42,000 bases of DNA from Candidatus Cloacimonadota bacterium. GTDB taxonomy: Bacteria; Cloacimonadota; Cloacimonadia; Cloacimonadales; JAFGVF01. The DNA lies in NCBI GenBank assembly GCA_016838885.1, contig JAEKNW010000265.1, forward strand, positions 1-42,000. The letters run 5' to 3'. Below are positions 1-7,316 of the stretch, piece after piece. The first letter of the stretch is position 1. The number at the start of each line of letters is the position of its first letter. Made by a program: the position numbers and the translations under genes. The notes below the pieces were generated by a model that did no database searches, was not told the DNA's origin, and worked only from the letters and a program-made list of their open reading frames with translations.

Positions 1-56
1 TCATAAACATAAATATTTCCTGTTTTTTTATCTTTTTGATGTATTATTGCTGCCAT
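1..56 (-). CDS. Start of a probable transposase (partial, cut by left edge)
   Basis: The minus strand reads an ATG at 56-54 followed by 17 further open codons to the window edge (MAAIIHQKDKKTGNIYVY). An AGGA ribosome-binding site lies just upstream, and a clear promoter lies at 119-91. The short N-terminus resembles that of IS1634/IS4-type transposases, which often start with a similar 'IxHQxDKxTGxxYVYE' segment; this is from memory of the family. Only 18 residues are visible, so the product is not proven. The repeat-rich, gene-poor DNA to its right fits the edge of a mobile element. Confidence 0.4.
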   Translation of the reverse strand, partial: MAAIIHQKDKKTGNIYVY

Positions 57-90
57 CTTTACTATCCTGCCTTTAATCATCGTTACTAAC

Positions 91-119
91 AATATATTTG
101 TAACGAGATTATAAGTCAA
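91..119 (-). promoter_or_regulatory. Sigma70-type promoter for the edge gene
   Basis: On the minus strand TTGACT (119-114) is followed after exactly 17 nt by TATATT (96-91). This reads leftward into the partial gene starting at 56. A 7-bp inverted repeat, TCGTTAC (80-86) and GTAACGA (100-106), flanks the -10 box and the likely transcription start, so it could be an operator or part of an element end. Confidence 0.55.
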
Positions 120-230
120 GCAATATCTTTTATATTATTGAAATATTTTAAGTTAGGATATATTTCATCGTTATGAATGTCGGGAACGTAGGATACATAT
201 GAAGGCTAGCAAAAAAAGGATGAAAATAGA

Positions 231-326
231 AGAATATATGCCCCCCTGTAGGGCTCATCTTTGGTTGGGATCTTGGTTCAGTGTCTTGCGAACACTGCCT
301 ATTATATGGCATCCCTTTGGGATTTA
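231..326 (+). repeat. Hairpin-rich intergenic repeat, copy 1
   Basis: About 95 bp that recurs at 437-533. The outer parts are conserved: an ATATATGC...CTGTAGGGCT block (234-255) and a 48-bp block (279-326) that differs from its partner at one base. The right block contains three successive small hairpins: CAGTGT/ACACTG, TGCC/GGCA and ATCCC/GGGAT. The middle 23 bases differ. No protein reading looks genuine. It may be a structured RNA or a non-autonomous element; function unknown. Confidence 0.6.
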
Positions 327-436
327 ATGATGTCTCAAACACAAAAGCACAAAAATCTCACAAAACCACTAAAGAAGAGGTCATCCTTTCAATTAAAGAA
401 ATCAACGATTCAACCCTCAATTATCCATTATGAATT

Positions 437-533
437 ATTATATATGCGCCCCTGTAGGGCTAAGCTATCTTGTGTTCGTCGTTTACAGTGTCTTGCGAAA
501 ACTGCCTATTATATGGCATCCCTTTGGGATTTA
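437..533 (+). repeat. Hairpin-rich intergenic repeat, copy 2
   Basis: Second copy of the repeat at 231-326, same orientation, about 207 bp downstream. The left block (442-461) and the right block (486-533) are spaced as in copy 1, but the segment between them (462-485) has drifted. One base change in the first hairpin (AAACTG instead of ACACTG) breaks one pair of its stem, while the TGCC/GGCA and ATCCC/GGGAT hairpins are intact. Confidence 0.6.
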
Positions 534-540
534 AGAAGTC

Positions 541-590
541 CCTTAACTCATAACTCATAACTCATAACTCTTAACGCATCACTCATCACT
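541..590. repeat. Short 7-bp tandem tract (AACTCAT-like)
   Basis: Three AACTCAT units in tandem followed by degenerate AACTCTT/CACTCAT units. Read on the other strand it is GAGTTAT/GAGTTAA/GAGTGAT, closely related to the long GTTAAGA tract at 33456-33601. The flanking 14-mer AAATCAACGATTCA occurs at 399-412 and again at 591-604. Confidence 0.6.
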
Positions 591-613
591 AAATCAACGA
601 TTCACACAATAGC

Positions 614-994
614 CTATTTAAGTCTGAAAGTATGTGGTAAAATCTCTTTCATGGTTGTTTCTGTGATTTGATGATCATTACCGTAGTAGATAATGATATC
701 TTCTCCGAATTCTGCTAGAACCTGACGGCAGGCCCCACAAGGAGGGAAAATCTTATCAGAATCTACGTAGATAGCGATTTCGGTGATAATTCTATCACCA
801 TTAGCTACCATATTGAAGATGGCGTTTCGTTCAGCACATATTGAGAGTCCATAGGATGCATTTTCTACATTGCAGCCTTGATAGATGTTGCCTGTATCGG
901 TGATAAGGGCAGCCCCGACTCTAAAGTGGGAGTAGGGAGCGTAGGCTTGTTGGGCGACTTCTTTGGCTAAGTCGAAAAGTTTAGTATTTATCAT
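614..994 (-). CDS. cdd: Cytidine deaminase
   Basis: Zinc-dependent hydrolytic deamination of cytidine and deoxycytidine to uridine forms, for pyrimidine salvage in the cytoplasm. At 126 residues it has the size of the small homotetrameric CDA class. Visible motifs are the zinc ligand and catalytic glutamate in CAERNAI (Cys53, Glu55) and the second zinc pair in PPCGACRQ (Cys86, Cys89), plus the substrate-binding CNVENASYG at 41-49. It is the last gene of a minus-strand run behind the OadB-type gene, 21 nt apart, so co-transcription is likely. Nothing unusual in the sequence. Confidence 0.96.
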   Translation of the reverse strand: MINTKLFDLAKEVAQQAYAPYSHFRVGAALITDTGNIYQGCNVENASYGLSICAERNAIFNMVANGDRIITEIAIYVDSDKIFPPCGACRQVLAEFGEDIIIYYGNDHQITETTMKEILPHTFRLK

Positions 995-1015
995 AAGTTT
1001 TGTCCTTAATATATA

Positions 1016-2116
1016 TTATGAGAGGAGGGCTATGATGATTCCACCGGCAATAACTGAGCCGATTTGACCGCCTACATTAGCGCTAACAGCCGGCATGAGC
1101 AAGAAGTTATAAGGGTCTTCTTTCAATCCCATTTTATGGATTACGCGAGCAGACATAGGGAAGGCTGAAATCCCGCAGGCACCGATCATAGGATTAACTT
1201 TGTTTTTGGAAAAGAGATTCATAAGTTTAGCAAAGAGGACACCACCTGCAGTATCAAAGACAAAGGCTATTAATCCTAATCCCAGAATCATAATAGTTTG
1301 CCATTGGAGGAATTTATCACCTGTCATAGTTGAAGAGATGGCGATTCCCAATACAATAGTTATCAGGTGAGCCAGGGTAGTTTGAGCAGTTTCTGAGATT
1401 GATTTTAAAACACCACATTCTCTAATTAAGTTTCCAAACATTAAGAATCCGATTAGGGATACAGATTCAGGAGCTACTAATCCTGCAGCAAAAGTTACCA
1501 GGATAGGGAAGAGGATTCTTACAACTTTTGGGATATCAGTAGCTTGGTATTCCATGCGAATTAATCTTTCTCGTTTGGAAGTAAGAAGTCTGATTACCGG
1601 AGGTTGAATTAATGGAACTAAAGCCATGTAAGAGTATGCAGCCACGGAGATAGGTCCTAATAAATCTTTGGCGAATCTATTTGCAACAAAGATAGAGGTA
1701 GGTCCATCAGCAGCCCCAATAATCCCGATGGCAGCAGCTTCTTTGATACCAAAACCAACTGCTGCAGCTAAGATGATAGTTACAAAAATACCGAATTGAG
1801 CTGCACCACCAAAGAGTAACATTTTGGGATTTTGAAGCAGGGGAGTGAAATCGATCATAGCTCCGATAGCAATGAAAAGAATAAGTGGGAATAACTCATT
1901 GGCAATACCCATATTGAAGAGAATTGACAGGGCTCCGTGTTGACCGATGGCACCGGAAAAGGGGATATTTGTAAGAATTGTACCAAAGCCTAATGGTAAG
2001 AGGAGAGTGGGCTCATAATCTTTGGCGATGGCGAGATAGATTAACACTCCACCTATGAGATACATGACCCATAAACGCCAATCATCTAAAGCTAAAACAC
2101 CTTTAAAGAATTCCAT
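1016..2116 (-). CDS. oadB: Sodium-pumping decarboxylase, beta subunit (OadB/GcdB/MmdB family)
   Basis: Integral membrane subunit that couples decarboxylation of a carboxybiotin carrier to Na+ export, as in oxaloacetate, glutaconyl-CoA and methylmalonyl-CoA decarboxylases. The protein is almost entirely hydrophobic helices. It carries the family signature GIIGAADGPTSIFVA near 131-145, whose Asp137 corresponds to the Na+-site aspartate, then GNLIRECGV and GACGISAFPMSARVI. At 366 residues it is close to the shorter GcdB-type proteins. The substrate cannot be told from this subunit, and no alpha (carboxyltransferase), gamma or biotin-carrier gene is in the window, so the partners are elsewhere or further left. 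It sits 20 nt after a lipoprotein gene and 21 nt before cdd. Confidence 0.9.
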   Translation of the reverse strand: MEFFKGVLALDDWRLWVMYLIGGVLIYLAIAKDYEPTLLLPLGFGTILTNIPFSGAIGQHGALSILFNMGIANELFPLILFIAIGAMIDFTPLLQNPKMLLFGGAAQFGIFVTIILAAAVGFGIKEAAAIGIIGAADGPTSIFVANRFAKDLLGPISVAAYSYMALVPLIQPPVIRLLTSKRERLIRMEYQATDIPKVVRILFPILVTFAAGLVAPESVSLIGFLMFGNLIRECGVLKSISETAQTTLAHLITIVLGIAISSTMTGDKFLQWQTIMILGLGLIAFVFDTAGGVLFAKLMNLFSKNKVNPMIGACGISAFPMSARVIHKMGLKEDPYNFLLMPAVSANVGGQIGSVIAGGIIIALLS

Positions 2117-2136
2117 TGATACTCCATTTTATTATA

Positions 2137-3150
2137 TTATTTTTTTAAAAATCTTAAGACTGTGTGGGGAAATTTATCAGTTGCTAAGAGAAATGAATTA
2201 CTACCATATTTAACTATGCCTTCCCAATTACAAGATTCACTTCTTGGGGCTTTCTTGATATAGATTGGGGAGCGTGTTCTATCATATTTCACTTGATTAT
2301 CTGTAATAATTAAGGGGATAATTCTTTCAATTCCAGATTCAAGATTATTTGCATCTGCGAACTTACTATTTATTGTTGATTCTACTGGTTTGTAATGCTC
2401 TGCATCTCCAGGCCAGAAGTAATTAATGGCCCATCCTCGTCCGGTTTCGTCAAATGAGGTAACATCTGTGATTCTGTATTCTATATGATCAAATTTAAGG
2501 TCTGTAACTGTTTTGAAATCTTTAGATATTTTTTTGACCAGTGGCCTTTGGTTAACCATTATTCCGTTGGCTTCATAGATGAGGTAGATATGATCTTCAT
2601 AGACAAAAATTGATTCATAGGAGGCATTAAATACTTGAGCAGGTAGGTCTAAAATAAGATGTTCATTGTTCAATATTTCAAGTTGTTTGCCATCTTCTGA
2701 CATTTTAGCTTTAACAAGAACCCCTTTGTTGCTCTTTGAATTATATTCTACAGTTAAGTAGAAAAATTCACCATCGTAGCAAATCCCTTCAAAGCCTTCA
2801 TAACCTGGGACAAGTTTGTAAGTCTCATTATTAACTAGTTGGATTGTTTCGGGTTCCACAACTCGTTTCCCTTTATTTTTGATAGCTCTAGATAATTTTT
2901 CTTTACTTATCATAAATATTACATCTTGATCAAGCTTGCTCCGAAAATAAGATGGGTATTGGGGGAGGAGGATGAGGTCCTCTCCATACCAGCATAGTGA
3001 CGAATATTCAGCATTTCTGTCAGAAGCAAGTTCAGATAATTTGATATCAAAATATAAGTGAGAGTAGTCTTCTTCATCTCCTCCTCTAAAGAGAGAGCAG
3101 GAAGTTAGGAATAGGGCAATCGAACATAAAATCAGCAATTTCTTCCACAT
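2137..3150 (-). CDS. Predicted lipoprotein, possibly a beta-propeller
   Basis: Function unknown. The N-terminus is a lipoprotein signal: MWKKLL, a hydrophobic stretch and a lipobox LTSC with Cys18. The mature part (about 320 residues) is polar, lacks membrane segments and is rich in short beta-strand-like stretches. The segment GYEGFEGICYDGEFFYLTVE resembles the 'FEGI...DG..Y...E' blade of phytase-like or SdiA-regulated beta-propeller families, which is inference only. No enzyme motif is evident. First gene of the run with oadB and cdd, 20 nt apart. I saw no strong promoter in the 164 nt before it. Confidence 0.65.
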   Translation of the reverse strand: MWKKLLILCSIALFLTSCSLFRGGDEEDYSHLYFDIKLSELASDRNAEYSSLCWYGEDLILLPQYPSYFRSKLDQDVIFMISKEKLSRAIKNKGKRVVEPETIQLVNNETYKLVPGYEGFEGICYDGEFFYLTVEYNSKSNKGVLVKAKMSEDGKQLEILNNEHLILDLPAQVFNASYESIFVYEDHIYLIYEANGIMVNQRPLVKKISKDFKTVTDLKFDHIEYRITDVTSFDETGRGWAINYFWPGDAEHYKPVESTINSKFADANNLESGIERIIPLIITDNQVKYDRTRSPIYIKKAPRSESCNWEGIVKYGSNSFLLATDKFPHTVLRFLKK

Positions 3151-3314
3151 CTAATAATCCTTTTTTTTAACATATTAACTAGGTAAATCAAAAAATACTA
3201 ATCCTGCTTAAGAGTAAAGTAAAAAAAGAAATTTACTTCACTTCAGTCGGATAATAAAGACGACTTCTTGCTTCTTGCAAGAGAAGTTAAGCTAGATTAT
3301 AAGTAATTTTGAGA

Positions 3315-3926
3315 TTAATCGTTCTTAACAGTTTTCTTCTTTCTAGGAGTTGATTTTTTTTCTGCTTTCTCTGTAGGCTCCTCAACTTTGGTGGTCGGCT
3401 TTTTAGTAGTTTTTTTTGTAGTCTTTTCAGCAGGCTCAATTTTAGCAGGCTGAGGAACTTCTTCTTCCAGCTTAGAGTCTATTTCCAAATTTAGACTTTG
3501 ATCAGGTTCTACATAAGAAACAGGCTCAGATATTTTTACTTGTTTCATCTCAATTTTGATGACAGGCTCAACCTTGTGAGTAACAATATAGAGTTCCTTG
3601 CCTCTAGTTAGGGCAATTTTCTTCTCGATATCCATAGCATCTAATGTTCTGGAGTTCACAACTTCTTCAATTTTTCCGGTTTTTTTGTCTACTATTTGAA
3701 TAAATACTTGTTTAGTAGCCATAAATATTACCTCCAATTGGTATTTTTCTGGGAATTTTGTTATTGTTTCATAGACAAATTTGTCATATTTTTTCTTATT
3801 TCTTTTGTAAAATTCTCTAAAAGAGTTACAGTTTTCAATTGAATCACACACAGAACACAATGATGGTGTCAAGAATCTGAATTTATTCTTGGGACAGGTC
3901 ATATATTTTCTACTTCTGCGTGCCAT
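3315..3926 (-). CDS. Cys-rich N-terminus and Lys-rich tail protein with alternative internal start
   Basis: Not recognised. Three parts are visible. Residues 1-68 are basic and carry four cysteines (Cys11, then CSVCDSIENC at 24-33), plausibly a metal knuckle. Residues 69-115 (MATKQVFIQIVDKKTG...) form a small beta-rich domain. The tail from about 140 is a low-complexity Lys/Thr/Pro/Glu stretch ending in PRKKKTVKND, like histone-H1-type bacterial tails. Codon 69 is an ATG (3722-3720) with a perfect GGAGGT 7 nt upstream, better than the AAGGAG at 13 nt used by the first ATG, so a 135-residue short form is likely also made or is the main product. A strong promoter precedes it. Nucleic-acid binding is a guess. 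Confidence 0.6.
   Translation of the reverse strand: MARRSRKYMTCPKNKFRFLTPSLCSVCDSIENCNSFREFYKRNKKKYDKFVYETITKFPEKYQLEVIFMATKQVFIQIVDKKTGKIEEVVNSRTLDAMDIEKKIALTRGKELYIVTHKVEPVIKIEMKQVKISEPVSYVEPDQSLNLEIDSKLEEEVPQPAKIEPAEKTTKKTTKKPTTKVEEPTEKAEKKSTPRKKKTVKND
3720..3735 (-). promoter_or_regulatory. Strong internal ribosome-binding site and ATG
   Basis: Minus-strand GGAGGT (3735-3730), a 7-nt spacer and ATG (3722-3720) lie inside the reading frame of the Cys/Lys-rich gene. The bases encode Leu-Glu-Val-Ile-Phe before Met69. It is one of the best Shine-Dalgarno matches in the window and would give a product without the cysteine-containing N-terminus. Confidence 0.6.
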
Positions 3927-3965
3927 TAAGTATTACTTACTCCTTAATTTATTTAATATTTTACT

Positions 3966-3994
3966 TTTATATTTTTTTTATGTTAATTAGTCAA
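3966..3994 (-). promoter_or_regulatory. Sigma70-type promoter of the Cys/Lys-rich gene
   Basis: TTGACT (3994-3989), 17-nt A/T-rich spacer, TATAAA (3971-3966) on the minus strand, about 40 nt before the first ATG at 3926. Confidence 0.7.
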
Positions 3995-4061
3995 TGATTA
4001 TCTTGAAAAAAAATAATTATTTATTATAAATCACAAAAGGCAGGTTTAGCAAAATATCTAA

Positions 4062-4090
4062 TTGACAAAATATTAAACGATATTTATTAT
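4062..4090 (+). promoter_or_regulatory. Promoter of the dapB-to-yjbQ gene run
   Basis: TTGACA (4062-4067), 17-nt spacer, TATTAT (4085-4090). The -10 box overlaps an upstream in-frame ATG at 4089, which therefore cannot be on the mRNA. Transcription should begin near 4097, leaving a short leader before the dapB ATG at 4110. No other good promoter was seen down to 14947. Confidence 0.8.
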
Positions 4091-4109
4091 GACAAAAAGA
4101 GGTATAATT

Positions 4110-4823
4110 ATGAAAATAGCTTTAATTGGATATGGTAAAATGGGCAAAATGCTGGAAAACTTATGCTTTCAAAAAGGCTACGAAATAGTGAGTATAATCG
4201 ATAGTAGTCAAGACAAGTATAAGCATGAAATAGATAGAGATAGCTTGAATGGGGCTGAGCTAGCACTTGAGTTCACACAGCCTCAGGGACTTGTTGATAG
4301 GGTTCAAGCACTAGCCAAGTGTGGAATGAATATTGTTATAGGTACTTCGGGCTGGTATGATTCTATAGAGAGAGTCCAGGAGATAGCTATAGAGTATCAG
4401 GTTGGGATTATTTATAGTGCTAATTTTTCCATTGGTATGAATATTTTTTTTCAGACTGTTGATTATCTGTCCAAAATGATGGCTAAGATTCCCGATTATG
4501 ACCTCTATGCTTGGGAAGAACACCATAATGAGAAGAAAGACAGGCCTTCCGGAACTGCTAAATATATTACTTCTATCCTAAAGGATAATCACTCTGACCT
4601 TAGAGCGGATTTTGATTTTGAATCAATCAGAGCGGGACGTAAGCCGGGTACTCATCTGGTGGGATATGATGGAGCCTTTGATTTCATCGAATTAAAACAT
4701 CTTGCCAGGGAGAGAGCTGCTTTTGTTTCAGGGGCAGTGAAGTCTATTGACTGGATAGCCGGAAAAAGAGGATTCTATAATTTTAGTGATTATTTTAAGG
4801 AGATCTTTGGAATAGATGAATAA
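4110..4823 (+). CDS. dapB: 4-hydroxy-tetrahydrodipicolinate reductase
   Basis: Reduces 4-hydroxy-tetrahydrodipicolinate with NAD(P)H in the diaminopimelate/lysine pathway. I start it at the ATG at 4110 (MKIALIGYGKMG), preceded by AGAGGT, because the promoter -10 box covers the upstream ATG at 4089; this gives 237 residues. The Rossmann glycine motif GYGKMG is at 7-12. The catalytic signature HHNEKKDRPSGTA follows at 138-150, with the expected His138 and Lys142 and the PSGTA substrate loop. It overlaps dapF by 8 nt, so the two are translationally linked and together supply meso-diaminopimelate for peptidoglycan. Confidence 0.95.
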   Translation: MKIALIGYGKMGKMLENLCFQKGYEIVSIIDSSQDKYKHEIDRDSLNGAELALEFTQPQGLVDRVQALAKCGMNIVIGTSGWYDSIERVQEIAIEYQVGIIYSANFSIGMNIFFQTVDYLSKMMAKIPDYDLYAWEEHHNEKKDRPSGTAKYITSILKDNHSDLRADFDFESIRAGRKPGTHLVGYDGAFDFIELKHLARERAAFVSGAVKSIDWIAGKRGFYNFSDYFKEIFGIDE

Positions 4824-5601
4824 GAATATTAATTTTATAAAAATGACAGCCCAAGGTAATAATTATATTTACTTGGATAATAGAGATTTCCGATATGAAG
4901 AAATAGATTTTTCAGGATTAAGTAAAGCTATTAGTTGTGTCAGATTTGGAATCGGTTCTGATGGCTTAGTTGTTTTGGAAAATGATGAGGATGCAGTTTG
5001 TTTGATGCGGATATTCAATAGTGATGGTTCTCAAGCAAAGATGTGTGGTAATGCCCTTAGGTGTGTAGCTTATCTCTTGGCTGAAGAGGGACATATAAAC
5101 CCTATTAGAATTAACACCTTAAGTGGGATAAGAATAGCAGAAGTTGATATTAAGACTAAGAATGTGAAAGTTAATATGGGACTTCCCAAGTTTATAGAGC
5201 AATATGAATCTGATAATATTTTGGGAAATATTGTTGATATTGGAAATCAACATCTTATTATTCACAATAATATTGCATTGACCCGCAAAGAGTTTCTTGA
5301 AATAGCTGAAAAACTACAAGCCAGTAGTGTCTTCCCTGATGGGATTAATATCGAGTTAATAGATATTTTAGATAGAAAAAGAATTCAGGCAATAGTCTAT
5401 GAGAGAGGAAGTGGGTTAACCTATGCTTGTGGAAGTGGAGCATCTGCACTTTTTTGGGATTGTTACAGGAATGGGTTAGTTGATGATTCTGTTATAATTA
5501 AATTAGATGGTGGAGATATTAAGGTATCTTGGGAAAATAACAATGTAATTTTAGAAGGAGAGGTTAAGCATATCGGCTCTGGAACCTTCTATTGGAGATA
5601 A
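4816..5601 (+). CDS. dapF: Diaminopimelate epimerase
   Basis: Converts LL-diaminopimelate to the meso form for peptidoglycan and lysine synthesis. It is a cofactor-independent two-cysteine racemase. Both catalytic cysteines are in place: Cys77 in KMCGNALR and Cys205 in YACGSGASA. The N-terminal TAQGNNYIYLD matches the family start (usually KMHGLGNDFV), with AQGNN instead of the common GLGND. At 261 residues it is slightly short of the usual 270-280. The start overlaps the end of dapB and the stop overlaps the leader of the RodZ-like gene, so it is embedded in the operon. Confidence 0.95.
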   Translation: MNKNINFIKMTAQGNNYIYLDNRDFRYEEIDFSGLSKAISCVRFGIGSDGLVVLENDEDAVCLMRIFNSDGSQAKMCGNALRCVAYLLAEEGHINPIRINTLSGIRIAEVDIKTKNVKVNMGLPKFIEQYESDNILGNIVDIGNQHLIIHNNIALTRKEFLEIAEKLQASSVFPDGINIELIDILDRKRIQAIVYERGSGLTYACGSGASALFWDCYRNGLVDDSVIIKLDGGDIKVSWENNNVILEGEVKHIGSGTFYWR

Positions 5602-5603
5602 TT

Positions 5604-6086
5604 ATGGATAGTATAGGACAATATATTAGAAATATTAGAGAAGAGAAAAATCTTTCTATTGATGATTTAGCAAGAATAACTTTAATTAAGAAAAATCATC
5701 TGGAACTATTGGAAGAGGATAATATTGAAGCTCTCGGTGGCTTTGGGGTAGTCAAAAGTTATGCCTATTCGATTGTGAGAAAACTTAACATTAATCAGGG
5801 GAAAGTTATATCTATTATTGAGAATAAATACCCTGAATACAAAGTTGATAATTTTAAATCTTTGGAGTACAAGCAAGAGAAGAAGTTCTTGATTTCTGCT
5901 AATATGATTTATGCAATTCTTTTAATAACCATTACTATATTTTTGATAATTTATGTAGTTGATGTATTTAAGAATAGTGATTCCTTAATTTTCAAAGCTC
6001 ATGCAGAGAATAAAGAAGTTCAAGCTGAAGAACAAGTACCTGAAAAGATCATGATTGAACTACCACCACCAGCAGAACGGGAATAG
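5604..6086 (+). CDS. RodZ-like helix-turn-helix membrane protein
   Basis: Residues 1-70 form an XRE/HTH_25-type helix-turn-helix domain (IGQYIRNIREEKNLSIDDLA), with the VKSYAYSIVRKL segment typical of RodZ cytoplasmic domains. One transmembrane segment follows at about 97-121 and a short outer tail of 40 residues rich in Glu/Pro. Start chosen at ATG 5604 with GGAG 6 nt upstream rather than TTG at 5592; this gives 160 residues. RodZ links MreB to the cell-wall elongation machinery. The periplasmic domain of classical RodZ is absent here, so this is a short form. Its place between dapF and Lol genes fits an envelope role. Confidence 0.75.
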   Translation: MDSIGQYIRNIREEKNLSIDDLARITLIKKNHLELLEEDNIEALGGFGVVKSYAYSIVRKLNINQGKVISIIENKYPEYKVDNFKSLEYKQEKKFLISANMIYAILLITITIFLIIYVVDVFKNSDSLIFKAHAENKEVQAEEQVPEKIMIELPPPAERE

Positions 6087-6088
6087 TA

Positions 6089-7315
6089 GTGAAAGGTGTA
6101 TTAGCATTATATTGGGTTACGCTTAAAAGATTGAAAAGCTCTTCATGGGGCAAGAATTCTCTCTTTATGATCATTGGAATTATTATTGCTGTGGGGACAT
6201 TAACCCTTTCAATGATCCTGTTTGAAAGCTATGAAAAAACATTAGTTAATGCATTCAAAGTAGCTCAACCTGATATTTTGATAAATCATAATTATATGCT
6301 CACAGAAGGCAATCAAGAAGAACTAGAGTCTATTCTTGATGCTTACAAGTCGGAGATTATGGCTATTGAGCAAAAACAAAGAATATCTGTTATAATTAAC
6401 AGAGGTGATTCTAACAAACCGGCCTATATTGAATCCTTTTCTGAAGATAACACTAATTTTAATCAACTCATGTACTCTTTTACAAAGCAAAAGGATTTCC
6501 ACCTTTCTGATAATGAGATTATCTTAGGGGAGTATTTAGCAAAAGAGTTAAATGTTCAAGTAGGGGAAGAAGTCAATGTTATCATTCCCAGCTCAATTAG
6601 ATATTCAATCTTTGGACTGGTAAAGAAAGCAGAGAAGTTTCTTGTAAGAGATATTGAGAGAACAGGACTTTATGAAATTGATGTATATCGTGCAATTGTT
6701 AATAAATCAAGGGTGGAACTGTTGGTTGGTGATAATGATTCAGGCATAAGTACTTATCTTTTGTTGAATGATCGAAGTCAAGATAATAGCAGATTAGTGG
6801 CTGGTGAGCTTAATAGAATATTTATGAATCGACTTCCTCAAGTGCAAGCCTTTGATTTAATCTCAAAGAATTCAGTAATATTCTCAGCCCTATCATTGCA
6901 AAAAGTGATGATATTCTTAATCTTATGCATTATAGTCATAGTTGCTAGTTTCAATGTAATAAGTACTGTTAGTACAATAATTATTGAGAAAATCAATGAG
7001 ATTGGGATTTTAATGACTTTAGGGTTAAAAAGAAAGGAAATTAAATTCATCTACTTTACTTTCTCTTTAATCTTAGCTCATATTGGAATAGTGATAGGAT
7101 TGATTCTTGGTTATGGAAGTGCCTACTGGCTTACCAGTCAGGATTATTTCTCGCTGAAAGGAGATATTTATTTCATAGATAAAATATTGATAAATCCTTC
7201 AGCATTGATGTTTTTAACAATATATATAACAACAATATTTGTAATATCTACAACAATTTTTCTCTCCTTGAGAAATATAAATAAATTAGAAATTATTAGT
7301 ATAATGAGACAATAA
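6089..7315 (+). CDS. Lipoprotein-releasing ABC permease, LolC/LolE-like (FtsX/MacB fold)
   Basis: Inner-membrane permease of the family that extracts lipoproteins for transfer to the outer membrane. Topology is typical: one transmembrane helix at about 24-46, a roughly 210-residue periplasmic domain, then three helices at about 267-297, 317-345 and 372-395 (the FtsX domain). The cytoplasmic turn INEIGILMTLGLKRKEIKFIYF matches the coupling-helix region of LolC/E and MacB. Starts with GTG 2 nt after the RodZ-like stop. Only one permease gene is present, so the transporter may be a homodimer (LolF-like) with the ATPase encoded next. A MacB-like exporter cannot be excluded by sequence reading alone, but the LolD-type neighbour favours Lol. 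Confidence 0.85.
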   Translation: MKGVLALYWVTLKRLKSSSWGKNSLFMIIGIIIAVGTLTLSMILFESYEKTLVNAFKVAQPDILINHNYMLTEGNQEELESILDAYKSEIMAIEQKQRISVIINRGDSNKPAYIESFSEDNTNFNQLMYSFTKQKDFHLSDNEIILGEYLAKELNVQVGEEVNVIIPSSIRYSIFGLVKKAEKFLVRDIERTGLYEIDVYRAIVNKSRVELLVGDNDSGISTYLLLNDRSQDNSRLVAGELNRIFMNRLPQVQAFDLISKNSVIFSALSLQKVMIFLILCIIVIVASFNVISTVSTIIIEKINEIGILMTLGLKRKEIKFIYFTFSLILAHIGIVIGLILGYGSAYWLTSQDYFSLKGDIYFIDKILINPSALMFLTIYITTIFVISTTIFLSLRNINKLEIISIMRQ

Positions 7316-7316
7316 T

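Noticed and set aside
261-560. Open frame of 99 residues in the left repeat region
   Set aside because: It spans both repeat copies, repeats its own peptide and lacks a ribosome-binding site; it is a by-product of the repeats.
4089-4109. Upstream ATG for dapB
   Set aside because: It overlaps the -10 box of the promoter and so is not transcribed; the ATG at 4110 has the ribosome-binding site.
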